Part shown: piece by piece, positions 24,101 to 32,166 of the stretch
Position numbering within the stretch: the stretch's first letter is position 1
Layout: each line of letters starts with the position of its first letter
From: Streptomyces sp. NBC_00510
GTDB lineage: Bacteria > Actinomycetota > Actinomycetes > Streptomycetales > Streptomycetaceae
Assembly (NCBI GenBank): GCA_036013505.1
Contig: CP107851.1
Location: forward strand, 6,470,501-6,534,500
Length of the DNA: 64,000 bases
Direction: 5' to 3'
Position numbers and translations under genes: made by a program
The notes under the pieces: model-generated
Seen by the model: the letters and a program-made list of their open reading frames with translations, nothing else
What the model was told of the DNA's origin: nothing
The model's database searches: none

Positions 24101-25904
24101 GAACCTGTTGCAGACCTTCGGCACGGCCGCTCCCGTCGCGGACCGCCCGGCGGCCTCGCCCGCCGGGACTCCGCCGCTCATCCAGCAGTGGGCCGCTGGT
24201 ATGGATGTGCTCAGCCTGCCTACGGTCGGACACCGTGATGCCCGCGAGCCGGCCGCCGGGGCGGACTACGAGCGGGTGCGTGCTCGCGTGTACGCCGAGT
24301 TGTCGGCCGTCAGCGCCTTCCCCGTGGAGCAGTTGACGGATGAACTGAACATCGTCCAAGAGCTGGGCTTCGACTCTCTGATGACCACCGAGCTGCTGGT
24401 GCGGCTTCGTCGGGCCTTCCCGGAGGTCGCCGAGGGCGTCACTGAGGGATTCATTCCCCGGCAGCCCACCATTGCCCAGGCGGTCGAGGCGGTGGCCGAA
24501 CTGCTCAAGGTGGATCGAAGGGCCTCGATCGCGACTGCCGTCGTGTCCGCGGCGGCCTTTCCGGCCCGCGCCGAGGGTGCCGTGAGTACGTTGGCGAATG
24601 GCCGCGTCGCTGTCGAGCGCGCTGCGGCTACGTTGTCGAACGGGCATTCCCGACTCGCTGCCGAGGGCGGGGTGGCCATGGCCGATCCGGTCCCTGCCAC
24701 GGCAGTGCGGGCCGAGAGCCGTATCGAGGACTTCCCCGAGCTCCTTGAGATGGAGGGACGCCGGGCCTCCCTCGGACGCAGCCCGTACTTCCTGCTGCAC
24801 GAAGGCACACTGCGGGACACCACCCGGATCGAAGGCCGGGAGTTGATCTCCTTCTCCGGGTACAACTACCTCGGCCTGTCCGGCCACCCGATGGTCGCCG
24901 CCGCGGTCAAGGAGGCCGTCGACCGATACGGTACCTCGGTTTCGGCGAGTCGTTTCCTGTCCGGCGACCGGCCACTGCACCGCGAGCTGGAGTCGGAACT
25001 CGCCGCGCTGAACGGTTGCGAAGCGGCCATCGCCCTGGTCAGTGGGCACGCCACCAACGTGAGCGTGATCGGTCACCTCGTGGGCCCCGATGACCTGATC
25101 CTGCACGACGGCCTCGCGCACGACAGCATCCTGCAGGGCTGCAACCTCTCCGGGGCAAGGCGCCGCCCCTTCCCGCACAACGACATGGCGGCGCTCGACG
25201 TGATGCTCGGGCGGATCAGGCACCATTACCGCCGTGTCCTGATCGTGGTCGAGGGTGTCTACAGCATGGATGGCGACATCGTCGACCTGCCGGCCCTCAT
25301 CGAAGTCAAACAGCGGCACGGCGCCATGGTGATGATCGACGAGGCACACAGCATCGGCGTTGTCGGGCCCCACGGCGGCGGAGTCGGCGATCACTTCGCC
25401 GTCGACCGCTCGGCAGTGGACCTGTGGTCGGGCACATTGTCGAAATCTCTGGCGGGCTGTGGCGGTTACGTGGCCAGTACGGCACGCGTCGTCGACTACC
25501 TCAAGGCCTCCGTCCCCGGGTTCGTCTACAGCGTGGGCATGACCCCGGCGAATGCGGCGGCCTCGCTCGCGGCACTCCGGGTCTTGCGCGCGGAGCCGGA
25601 GCGACTGCAGAGGTTGCGCGAGAACGCGGAACTCTTCCTGCAACTGGCCCGGCAAGCCGGGATCGACACAGGCGACAGCCTCGGTTCGCCGGTCATCCCC
25701 GCCATCGTCAAGGACTCGTCCAAGGCCCTGCGACTGTCTGCGGCACTGTTCGACGCAGGGATCAGCGTCAACCCGATTCTTCATCCGGCAGTAGCGGAGG
25801 AGCTGACGCGGCTTCGGTTCTTCGTCACCAGCGAGCACACCGCGCAGCAGATCGAGTCCTGCGTGTCCGTACTCGCTTCCCACTGCCACTCGTTGAACAG
25901 CTGA
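21111..25904 (+). CDS. Type I PKS module fused to alpha-oxoamine synthase (KS-AT-ACP-AOS)
   Basis: 1,597 residues. TTG at 21111, 6 nt after GGGAG, starts MRNVAIVGMGCRFP, the normal KS opening. Domains: KS about 3-430 with Cys172 (DAACSAT), His308 (EAHGTAT) and His349 (IGHSLGA); AT about 558-850 with Ser657 (GHSVGE) and NGFHSPL, which predicts malonyl-CoA; an Ala/Pro linker; ACP about 1065-1130 with phosphopantetheine Ser1089 (LGFDSLM); PLP-dependent alpha-oxoamine synthase about 1215-1590 with SGYNYLGLSG, D1410/H1413 (DEAHSIG) and Lys1445 (SGTLSKSLAG). No KR, DH, ER, thioesterase or loading ligase. It should extend an acyl starter once and release it by decarboxylative condensation with an amino acid, as RedL does. 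Codon use is less GC-biased than neighbours. Confidence 0.93.
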   Translation: MRNVAIVGMGCRFPAARNLPEYWRMLRKGERQFRAVPPERWDHTPFHTPQDKRARAGTYTDIIAPIAAVDQFDARHYRMSPRRVQGLDPQHRLLLDASREALQDAGWERQEFDRQSAGVFFGLGISEYMELVPDIVTMQPSSVPGALLNMAAANVSRFFDLRGPSFTVDAACSATLVALHQALSHLATGECRVALVGGAYLTLEPRSLLAFSKVGAISAAGVCRPFDREADGFVLGEGVGVVVLRPLRDALAAGDRVYAVIQGIGASNDGAAAEGPMTPSRDGQMTALRRAYADAGCSPRSIGVFEAHGTATMVGDATELDAIIKLREEAEGDSDGTACLSSVKSLIGHSLGASGAASLIKSALELHHRTIVPMPETDPARPEDLAGSRLRIPRAVEPWEHSGGQPRRAGVSNFGFGGTNVHAVLEEAPESSPRLHGVEPPAAGRRTTGRKQPEEAPGTQDDEPQLFLFSAGSVDRLESHLVHVLETLQDAPDMPLSAIARTLASRRLLTARLAVVAGGHAELRTRVQQARSALAQGRVGALDEGLYSAVAPLPASERTIAFVFPGQGSQQPGMVGDLYERFPAVRSTIDAFDALAVSENGLSLLDSVYGPASLTPEGQERLTGTDVCQPVLGAFGVALARFVESLGAVPAVTFGHSVGEFPAAVNAGALDESECLRLLLARGARMRSAESVRRGGMLVIRASQDEADRVTQGLEEVWAACFIHPRQVVYSGTATELEELARRCAEAGLAAASLRVSNGFHSPLLDPALDDLAADLATRTITRPRYEFVSSVSGAAEDDPDVLRELWGRHASAPARFGDAARAAYEAGARVFVQVCGGSGLLGAVRHSVPEQSAVRCMALTKDGSDQARTFLATLGELAVLGVDIDAAGLVPEGTPLVTLPPSPLATKSYWYPRVASRRPAPPTVPGLGAVEGDLQQTVTGPDRSPDVLTNKAPAALPEPHSAGAAQVPPAAAPPPSSPDHKDFVMHDVVTLLREQLNLLQTFGTAAPVADRPAASPAGTPPLIQQWAAGMDVLSLPTVGHRDAREPAAGADYERVRARVYAELSAVSAFPVEQLTDELNIVQELGFDSLMTTELLVRLRRAFPEVAEGVTEGFIPRQPTIAQAVEAVAELLKVDRRASIATAVVSAAAFPARAEGAVSTLANGRVAVERAAATLSNGHSRLAAEGGVAMADPVPATAVRAESRIEDFPELLEMEGRRASLGRSPYFLLHEGTLRDTTRIEGRELISFSGYNYLGLSGHPMVAAAVKEAVDRYGTSVSASRFLSGDRPLHRELESELAALNGCEAAIALVSGHATNVSVIGHLVGPDDLILHDGLAHDSILQGCNLSGARRRPFPHNDMAALDVMLGRIRHHYRRVLIVVEGVYSMDGDIVDLPALIEVKQRHGAMVMIDEAHSIGVVGPHGGGVGDHFAVDRSAVDLWSGTLSKSLAGCGGYVASTARVVDYLKASVPGFVYSVGMTPANAAASLAALRVLRAEPERLQRLRENAELFLQLARQAGIDTGDSLGSPVIPAIVKDSSKALRLSAALFDAGISVNPILHPAVAEELTRLRFFVTSEHTAQQIESCVSVLASHCHSLNS

Positions 25905-25976
25905 ACTCCCGGCGTCCCCGGGTACGCGGACGCCCCTGACCGAGAAGTCCACACGCGAAGCGAGGAGCAGGCTCCG

Positions 25977-28262
25977 GTGAAGCCTCCCCCAGTATCGTCC
26001 CCCGAGACCATGACGGGGACAGCGACCATCACGTCCGGTGAGGCGTCCGGCAGCCCGCTGCCCCCGGGCCGGTCGGCGCGCCTTCCGCTACCGCTGCGCC
26101 GCCCTCGCGCTGTCCTCGTGGCCTGGCTGTTCCTCATCGCCCTGGCCGGGGTTGTCGCGGGCGGCACACTCAACGTACTCAAATCGGGGGGATTCGACGA
26201 TCCGTCATCGGATTCCGCCGCGGCCACGCGGTTGCTTCGGGAGAAGTTCCCCACCGCACAGCCCAACCTGTTCCTGCTCGTCCGGGACAAGGGCGGGGAC
26301 GCGAACAGTACGGCGGCCACCCATGCCGGCCGGTCCGTGCTCGAGGAGCTTTCCCGTGAACGTGGCGTGCACATCGTGGCCTCGTATTACCGCACCCCTG
26401 ACCCGGCGCTCCGCTCGGCCGACGGTGCGGCGGGCCTGACCGCAGTCACCGTCGCCGGCGACCAGGATGCCGCGGACCGCAAGACCAAGGACCTGCACAC
26501 CAGGCTCGCCGGAGAGCGGGGTGACGCCGAGGTGCGCTTCGGCGGTATCACCCAGATCAACAACGACCTCAATGACCGGACCGAGCAGGACCTCAAGCTC
26601 GCGGAGTCGGTGGCGATTCCGCTGACGCTGTTGTTGCTGGTCCTGGTCTTCCGGGGTGTCGTCGCGGCGCTGCTGCCACTGGCCGTCGGGATGTCGGCCA
26701 TCGTCGGGGCGATGGCCGTGCTGTGGTGCCTGGCCCAGCTGACCTCGGTCTCGGTGTTCTCCACCAATCTGATCACCGCGCTTGGCCTCGGCCTCGCGGT
26801 GGACTACAGCCTGCTGATCGTGGCCCGCTACCGACAGGAACGCGCCAGCGGCGGCGATGACATGGAGGCGTTGCTGCGCACCCTGCGTACAGCAGGCCGC
26901 ACAGTGGTCTTCAGCGCCGCGATCGTGGCCAGCGTGCTGCTCACTTTGCTGGTCTTCCCTCTGTACTTCCTGCGGTCGTTCGCGTTCGCGGGCGTGGCGA
27001 CTGTGGCGATCACTGTGCTGGGCGCGCTCGGGCCGCTGCCCGCCATGCTCCTGCTGTTGGGGAAGCGGGTCGACAAGTGGCGCGTGCTGCGGACGCGCGC
27101 CGAGCAGGTCGCTCCCGAGCGCCGGCTATGGGGCCGCATTGCCGGCGGCTCGATGCGCCGCCCCGCGGTGTGGGGCTTGATGGCGACCATCGGGCTGCTG
27201 GTACTCGCCCTGCCGCTGGGCCACGCGCAGTTCGGGATCCCGGACGAACGCGCCCTGCCAAAGGACACCGAGAGCCGACAGGTGGCCGAGGTGCTGCGTA
27301 CGGGCTTCGCCGGCAGCGCCGGCGGTGACACGATCAGCGTGGTGGCGCCGGCATGGGACCGGGACCCCTCGGCAACCGCTCTGGCCACGTACGCCCGGAC
27401 GCTGTCCCGTGTGCCCGGTGTCGACCGGGTGGACAGCCCCGTTGGCCGATTCGCCCACGGCCGGCCACAGGCCGCGAAAACACCGGCGGACAGCGCCGCG
27501 GCGGCCCTGCGCAAGGATCGGAGCGTACGGCTCGACCTGCACACCCGTGTCGTGCCCTACTCCCCTCAAGGCAGCCGGCTGGCCAAACAGGTGCGCGCGG
27601 CACCGGTGCCCGGTCATCGGGAGGTGCTCATCGCGGGACTGGCTCCGCAACTCGTGGACACCACAAGTGCGTTGGCGAAAGGACTGCCTTGGGCACTCGG
27701 CCTGACCGTGCTGATCACCCTTGTGCTCCTTCTACTGGCCACCGGCAGCTTGCTGCTGCCGGTCAAGGCGGTTCTGCTCAATGCCCTCGGGCTGGCGGCA
27801 GTCGTCGGTGCGATGGTGTGGGTCTTCAACGACGGCCATCTGTCCGGTCTTCTCGGCTTCACCCCGTCGCCGCTGGCCATCACGATGCCGGTACTCCTGG
27901 TGTGCGTGGCGTACGCGCTGTCCATGGATTACGAGATCTTCCTTCTGTCCCGTATCAAGGAACGGCACATCGCCGGAGACCCCACTGAACTGTCGGTCCG
28001 CGCCGGCCTCGGCGAAAGCGGTCCCCTCATCAGCGCGGCCGCGGGGCTGCTGGCCGTCTCCTTCTTCGCCATCGCCCTGTCCGGAGTCTCCCTGGCCAAG
28101 TTCTTCGGCCTTGGCACCGGCATCGCAATCCTCCTGGATGCGGTGCTGATCCGCGGAGTGCTGGTCCCGGTGTTCTTCCGGCTGGCCGGCCCCCTGGCCT
28201 GGTGGGCCCCGGATTCCGTGAAAAGACTGACTCGCAAGATCGAGATGGCCGCCGGCCACTGA
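25977..28262 (+). CDS. MMPL/RND-family exporter linked to the PKS-oxoamine synthase
   Basis: 761 residues from GTG 25977, after GAGGAGCAGG and 72 bp downstream of the PKS stop. Two repeated halves, each one transmembrane helix, a large extracytoplasmic loop, then five helices: first half helices near residues 46-66 and about 205-370, second half from about 405. The RND motifs GLGLAVDYSLLIVARYRQE and VAYALSMDYEIFLLSRIKE carry the Asp-Tyr pairs that relay protons. Such proteins export lipids and hydrophobic metabolites. Position behind the synthase in the same direction, with a terminator only after this gene, makes it the likely exporter of the product. Confidence 0.9.
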   Translation: MKPPPVSSPETMTGTATITSGEASGSPLPPGRSARLPLPLRRPRAVLVAWLFLIALAGVVAGGTLNVLKSGGFDDPSSDSAAATRLLREKFPTAQPNLFLLVRDKGGDANSTAATHAGRSVLEELSRERGVHIVASYYRTPDPALRSADGAAGLTAVTVAGDQDAADRKTKDLHTRLAGERGDAEVRFGGITQINNDLNDRTEQDLKLAESVAIPLTLLLLVLVFRGVVAALLPLAVGMSAIVGAMAVLWCLAQLTSVSVFSTNLITALGLGLAVDYSLLIVARYRQERASGGDDMEALLRTLRTAGRTVVFSAAIVASVLLTLLVFPLYFLRSFAFAGVATVAITVLGALGPLPAMLLLLGKRVDKWRVLRTRAEQVAPERRLWGRIAGGSMRRPAVWGLMATIGLLVLALPLGHAQFGIPDERALPKDTESRQVAEVLRTGFAGSAGGDTISVVAPAWDRDPSATALATYARTLSRVPGVDRVDSPVGRFAHGRPQAAKTPADSAAAALRKDRSVRLDLHTRVVPYSPQGSRLAKQVRAAPVPGHREVLIAGLAPQLVDTTSALAKGLPWALGLTVLITLVLLLLATGSLLLPVKAVLLNALGLAAVVGAMVWVFNDGHLSGLLGFTPSPLAITMPVLLVCVAYALSMDYEIFLLSRIKERHIAGDPTELSVRAGLGESGPLISAAAGLLAVSFFAIALSGVSLAKFFGLGTGIAILLDAVLIRGVLVPVFFRLAGPLAWWAPDSVKRLTRKIEMAAGH

Positions 28263-28326
28263 CCGCGCCGTCTCCAAAGGGCGGCGCCTGGCAGCAGCAT
28301 GATGCATCGGCAGACAATCGGCATCC

Positions 28327-28357
28327 CTCCGAGCCCAGCCCTGTGGCGGGGCTCGGA
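28327..28357 (+). terminator. Terminator of the PKS-AOS/MMPL operon
   Basis: CTCCGAGCCC and GGGCTCGGAG form a perfect 10-bp stem with an 11-nt loop, 65 bp after the transporter stop. It marks the end of a two-gene transcription unit. Confidence 0.75.
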
Positions 28358-28643
28358 GCGTGTTGCACGGCCAAGGCAAGCAGTGCGGAACAGGGCCCGC
28401 CCGGGCGACAGGTCGCCAGTGCTGTCGGCGGCGATTCGGGCGATGCCGGCCGGTGAGGTCGTCGCGCCGGGCACGGCGAGTAGGCGCAGCGGGAGCAACG
28501 CACCAAGCCGCCAATGGGCGAGTCTTCGGATCCAGAGCGTCACCTGGACAGCCGTCCAAGCGGGCGGGTGGAAATTTCTGATGATAACCAGGACCTGGGG
28601 GGTCGTCAGGTCAAATGAATAGAACGGTCAAGGAGCCCCGCAG
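28358..28643. other. Intergenic region upstream of the subtilisin-like gene
   Basis: No supported gene. The open frame 28299-28622 has no ribosome site and a composition unlike protein. An AT-richer stretch at 28575-28625 followed by AAGGAG (28630-28635) is the likely promoter and ribosome site of the gene at 28644. Confidence 0.5.
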
Positions 28644-30272
28644 ATGCGAATTTCCTTGCGGCGAACAGCATCCGTCGCTCTGATAACTGCCCTTCCCGCC
28701 CTTGCCCTGGCGGCGTCCCTCCCGAGCGCGGCGGAACCGCGGCCCGGCCCCCCGGGCGCGATCCCCGGGCAGTACATCGTCACCCTGGACCCCGGTACCT
28801 CGCCGAACACCGTCCTCGACGGGCTGGGCGTCAAGCCGCTGTTCACCTACGGGCACGCGCTGCCCGGCTTCGCCGCCAGGCTCACCGCCGGGCAAGTGCA
28901 GCGGGTGCGTGCCGCGCCGGGTGTCGACGAGGTGGAGCAGGACGCCGTGGTGACCATCCCGCTCGGCGAGGACGCCCCCGCCGACAGCGACCTGGAACCG
29001 CCCTATCCGGTCGACCTCCCGGGCGAGCCGACCGGCCCCGTCGACTTCCCGCAGGACACCGCCGCACCCGGCGCCGCGTCACCGGACCCCGGCCCGGACC
29101 GGGGTCCGTCGGGTGGGGGCGCCCCAGACGGGGCACCACAGCCGGCACCCGGCGGGGAGGAGGCCCCGGGGCCGGCGGGATCGGAACAGCAGCCGCCCGA
29201 GCAGGCGATGCCGGAACCGGCCGGACCGGAGCAGGCGATGCCCGAGGAGACCGGACCGGAACAGCCCGGACCGGAACTGTCCGGACCGGAGCAGGCGACC
29301 GATCCCGGGCCGCCGGGGGCGTCCGGCTCCCCGAAGCCGGGGACCAAGCCGGTCCTGCTCCCGGAGCAGGTCCCCGGCCCCGCCTCGCCCTCCGCCCCGG
29401 TACCGGACTCCTCCGGACCCACACGGGCGAAGGCGGTGCGCGGACTGGGCGGCTTCACCCCCTGGGGCCTGACCCGGATCAACAACCGGGCCCTCGGCGG
29501 ATCCGGTTACTCCGTCCGGGCCACCGGCGCGAAGGTGACCTCGTACATCGTCGACAGCGGCATCGAGTTCTCCCACCCGGACTTCGGCGGTCGGGCCGTA
29601 CCCGGCTACGACGCGATCGGCGACGGTCTGGACGGCGGGGACTGCAACGGGCACGGCACCCATGTGGCGGGCACGGTCGGAGGCAGCTACACGGGCGTCG
29701 CCCGCAAGACGACGCTGGTGTCGGTGCGGGTCTTCCCCTGCGTCGGGCGTACGGCGAACTCCGCGGTCATCGCCGGTATCGACTGGGTCGCCGGGCACGC
29801 CAAGAAGCCGGCGGTGGCGAACCTGTCCTTCGCCGGGCGCTGGTCGCTCGCCGCCAACCGTGCCGTGGAGGGGCTGGCCAGGGCCGGTGTCTTCCCGGTG
29901 GCTGCGGCGGGCAACGACAACCTCAACGCGTGCTTCGTCTCTCCGGCGAGTGCGCAGTCGGCGTTCACGGTCGGCGCGATCGACCAGGAGGACCGCAGGG
30001 CCTGGTTCAGCAACTGGGGTACCTGCGTGGACATCCACGCGCCGGGGATGGGCATCCTGTCCGCGTATCTCAACGGGAGCTTCCGCGACATGGACGGCAC
30101 GGCCATGGCCGCTCCGCACGTCACTGGGATCGCCGCCTTGTACAAGGACACCCACGGTGACGCGTCCTTCGCAACCCTGAGCGAGTGGCTCACCGGCCGC
30201 GCGATCCGCAATGTGCCCATCGACGGCGGTTACGGCACTGCCCGGCTGAGCGCCTTCACCAATGATCTGTGA
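28644..30272 (+). CDS. Secreted subtilisin (S8) family protein lacking the catalytic serine, probable pseudoprotease
   Basis: 542 residues: signal peptide (1 to about 30), an inhibitor-I9-like propeptide (QYIVTLDPGTSP...FAARLTAGQVQRVRAAPGVDEVEQD, about 43-107), a Pro/Gly/Glu-rich linker with repeated PEQAMPE/GPE units (about 115-265), then a subtilisin domain. Asp304 (IVDSGIEF) and His337 (NGHGTHVAGT) are intact, as is the oxyanion Asn region AAAGNDNLNAC. The serine motif GTSMAxP reads GTAMAAPH: the nucleophile is Ala487, codon GCC at 30102-30104. Peptide hydrolysis should be absent or very weak. Otherwise full length and open, so it may be a binding or regulatory protein or a recent loss. 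Confidence 0.88.
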   Translation: MRISLRRTASVALITALPALALAASLPSAAEPRPGPPGAIPGQYIVTLDPGTSPNTVLDGLGVKPLFTYGHALPGFAARLTAGQVQRVRAAPGVDEVEQDAVVTIPLGEDAPADSDLEPPYPVDLPGEPTGPVDFPQDTAAPGAASPDPGPDRGPSGGGAPDGAPQPAPGGEEAPGPAGSEQQPPEQAMPEPAGPEQAMPEETGPEQPGPELSGPEQATDPGPPGASGSPKPGTKPVLLPEQVPGPASPSAPVPDSSGPTRAKAVRGLGGFTPWGLTRINNRALGGSGYSVRATGAKVTSYIVDSGIEFSHPDFGGRAVPGYDAIGDGLDGGDCNGHGTHVAGTVGGSYTGVARKTTLVSVRVFPCVGRTANSAVIAGIDWVAGHAKKPAVANLSFAGRWSLAANRAVEGLARAGVFPVAAAGNDNLNACFVSPASAQSAFTVGAIDQEDRRAWFSNWGTCVDIHAPGMGILSAYLNGSFRDMDGTAMAAPHVTGIAALYKDTHGDASFATLSEWLTGRAIRNVPIDGGYGTARLSAFTNDL

Positions 30273-30297
30273 CCCGGCGCCCCGCCCTGCTCCGACC

Positions 30298-30332
30298 AGA
30301 GGCCGCCGGAGGGAGTACCCCCGGCGGCCTCT
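30298..30332. terminator. Bidirectional terminator between S8 gene and chaplin gene
   Basis: AGAGGCCGCCGG pairs with CCGGCGGCCTCT (12 bp, 11-nt loop) between convergent stops at 30272 and 30352. Confidence 0.8.
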
Positions 30333-30351
30333 GATGGGTGGGGCGACTGCG

Positions 30352-30657
30352 TCAGCCGTTGACGCAGATGTTGCCGACCGTCGGGTTGAGCAGGGCGAAG
30401 TGGTTGTGCCCGTTGCCGCAGTGGTTGATCGGGATGTTGATCGGATGCTGGATGACGTTTCCGCTCAGGATGCCGGGGGAGCCGACGGCGATGGCCGAGG
30501 CGTAGGCGCCGCCGTAGCCGTAGCCCTTGCCGTAGCCGTGGTCGCCGCTCTTGCCGTAGTCGTCGCCGTAACCGGCGGCGAGGGCGCCGGTGGCCGAGCC
30601 GAGGACGAGGGCACCGGTGGCGACCGTCAGTGCGACGGCCTTGGAGAAACGGATCAC
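30352..30657 (-). CDS. Chaplin family surface-active amyloid protein with Gly/Tyr-rich insert
   Basis: Short chaplins are secreted and assemble into amyloid fibrils that make aerial hyphae hydrophobic. GTG at 30657 lies 7 nt after AAAGG; an upstream ATG at 30672 has no ribosome site. After the signal peptide (IRFSKAVALTVATGALVLGSATGALA) comes a Tyr/Gly/His/Asp-rich stretch (GYGDDYGKSGDHGYGKGYGYGG). One chaplin domain follows: AVGSPGILSGNVIQHPINIP, then INHCGNGHNHFALLNPTVG and NICVNG, with the two conserved Cys. No sorting signal, so it is the short, non-anchored class. The YG insert is longer than I expect for short chaplins. Confidence 0.88.
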   Translation of the reverse strand: MIRFSKAVALTVATGALVLGSATGALAAGYGDDYGKSGDHGYGKGYGYGGAYASAIAVGSPGILSGNVIQHPINIPINHCGNGHNHFALLNPTVGNICVNG

Positions 30658-30857
30658 TTTTGTGCCTTTCATGCTTGATGGGACCAAGGGTCTTGATTTG
30701 GTCAACGAGTGGTTTTGACCCGAGATGCGGTTGATCACCCGAATAGTCGTACCGGATTTGGATTCCCTGTGACGAATCGTCGGTTTTCTGGGTTCGGGGT
30801 GACCGTTCGGCGCACCAGAAACGGCGGGGCGCGGCCGCCGATGTGACGGTGGGTCAC

Positions 30858-32102
30858 ATGGTTCTCGCTGCCACCGCACCCACTCGACGACTCAATGCCG
30901 GTGCAGGACGCATCGTCGCCGGAATGGCCGGAGCGTCGGTGCTGCTGTCACCGGGGTGGGCCGCAGGCCCCGCCCTGGCGGAGGCCCCGCCGGCCACCGG
31001 CGGGCCCTCCCCGTTCTGGGTGGACCCGGACAGCCGGGCCGCCCGGCAGGCCGAAGCCGGGGAGGCCCGCGGCCGGACGGCGGATGCCGCGCTGCTGCGG
31101 CGGATCGCCGACCAACCGCTGGCCACCTGGCTCGACGACCGGACCCCGGACGCCGCGGGCGAGGCTCGCCGGATCACCGCGGCGGCCGAACGCGCCCACC
31201 GCATCCCGGTGCTGGTCCTCCACCACCTCCCGCGGCGCGACTGCGTCCGCCGCCCGACCGGCGCCGCCGACGCGGCCGCCTACCGCCGCTGGATCACCGG
31301 CGTCTCCGGCGGCATCGGCGGCCGTGCGGCCGTGGTGGTCCTCGAACCGGACGCGGTCGCCGGTCTGGTGGCCGGCTGCGGGGGAGCCGCCGCCGTACCG
31401 CCCCCGGGCCGGGCGGCGCTGCTGGCCGAGGCCGTGGGGCTCCTCAAGGCGCGTACCGGTACCCGGGTCTACCTCGACGCGGGGAACCCGGGGCGGGTCC
31501 CCGACCTGCGCCGGCTCGCCGCGGCGCTGCGGCTCGCCGGGATCGGCCGGGCCGACGGCTTCGCGCTGAACGTCGCCGGCTTCCACACCACCGGGGTCAG
31601 CACGGAGTACGGCGACCGGCTGTCCGGGCTGCTCGGCGGCGCCCACTACGTCATCGACACCAGCCGCAACGGCAAGGGCCCCTGGGCGGCCGTACGCAGG
31701 AACGCGCAGTCCTGGTGCAATCCGCCGGACCGGGCGCTCGGCCCCGCGCCCACGGTGCGTACCGGCAGTCCGCTGGTGGACGCCTACCTGTGGGTGAACA
31801 GGCCCGGTGAGTCCGACGGCGCCTGCCAGGGGGCGCCGCCCGCGGGGCACTGGTGGGCGGCGTACGCGCTCGAACTGGCCCGGGAGGCCGGGCGGCGCCC
31901 GGCGGCACGGGCGTTGCGACCCGCCCCCGCCGTACCCACCTGGACCCCGTCGGCGCCCGCCCCCGCTTCGGTGGCCGTTCCGCCCTTGGCGTCCGCCCCG
32001 CCATCGGTGGTTGCCCCGGCTCCGTCGAATGCCCCGGCTCCGGCGTCCGCCCCCGCTTCGGTGGCCGTCCCGTCCGGACCCGCGGCGCCCGGCGGGAGTT
32101 GA
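30858..32102 (+). CDS. Secreted glycoside hydrolase family 6 (endoglucanase-like)
   Basis: 414 residues from ATG 30858; GTG 30843 is an alternative start. N-terminal hydrophobic signal ending near PALAEA. GH6 signatures are both present: VLVLHHLPRRDCV with the catalytic Asp, and VVVLEPDAVAGL. Also DTSRNGKGPW and WVNRPGESDGACQGAPPAGHWW from the C-terminal loop. Hydrolyses beta-1,4-glucan by inversion. No cellulose-binding module; instead a Pro/Ala/Ser tail of about 65 residues. It converges with a GT2 synthase-like gene, resembling the S. coelicolor arrangement where a GH6 gene (cslZ) lies near the cellulose synthase-like cslA, so it may edit a secreted glucan rather than feed on cellulose. 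Confidence 0.85.
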   Translation: MVLAATAPTRRLNAGAGRIVAGMAGASVLLSPGWAAGPALAEAPPATGGPSPFWVDPDSRAARQAEAGEARGRTADAALLRRIADQPLATWLDDRTPDAAGEARRITAAAERAHRIPVLVLHHLPRRDCVRRPTGAADAAAYRRWITGVSGGIGGRAAVVVLEPDAVAGLVAGCGGAAAVPPPGRAALLAEAVGLLKARTGTRVYLDAGNPGRVPDLRRLAAALRLAGIGRADGFALNVAGFHTTGVSTEYGDRLSGLLGGAHYVIDTSRNGKGPWAAVRRNAQSWCNPPDRALGPAPTVRTGSPLVDAYLWVNRPGESDGACQGAPPAGHWWAAYALELAREAGRRPAARALRPAPAVPTWTPSAPAPASVAVPPLASAPPSVVAPAPSNAPAPASAPASVAVPSGPAAPGGS

Positions 32103-32104
32103 GG

Positions 32105-32166
32105 AGGACGAAGCAAGGACGAAGCAAGGACGAAGCAAGGACGAAGCAAGGACGAAGCAAGGACGG
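32105..32166. repeat. 11-bp tandem repeat running into a terminator
   Basis: AGGACGAAGCA is repeated five times head to tail just after the GH6 stop. The array ends in AGGACGG, which is the left arm of the hairpin at 32160-32190. Too short and regular for CRISPR; probably replication slippage. Confidence 0.9.

Noticed and set aside
24060..24200. Possible extra condensation or KR domain in the linker before the ACP
   Set aside because: The stretch is Pro/Ala-rich and lacks GxGxxG or HHxxxDG motifs; it reads as a linker.
28299..28622. Open frame of 107 residues between MMPL and subtilisin-like genes
   Set aside because: No ribosome site, Arg/Ser/Trp-rich composition of a chance frame, and it includes the operon terminator.
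32105..32166. 11-bp tandem repeat considered as iterons or CRISPR
   Set aside because: No replication gene or cas gene nearby, units are perfect and unspaced, and the array merges with a terminator.
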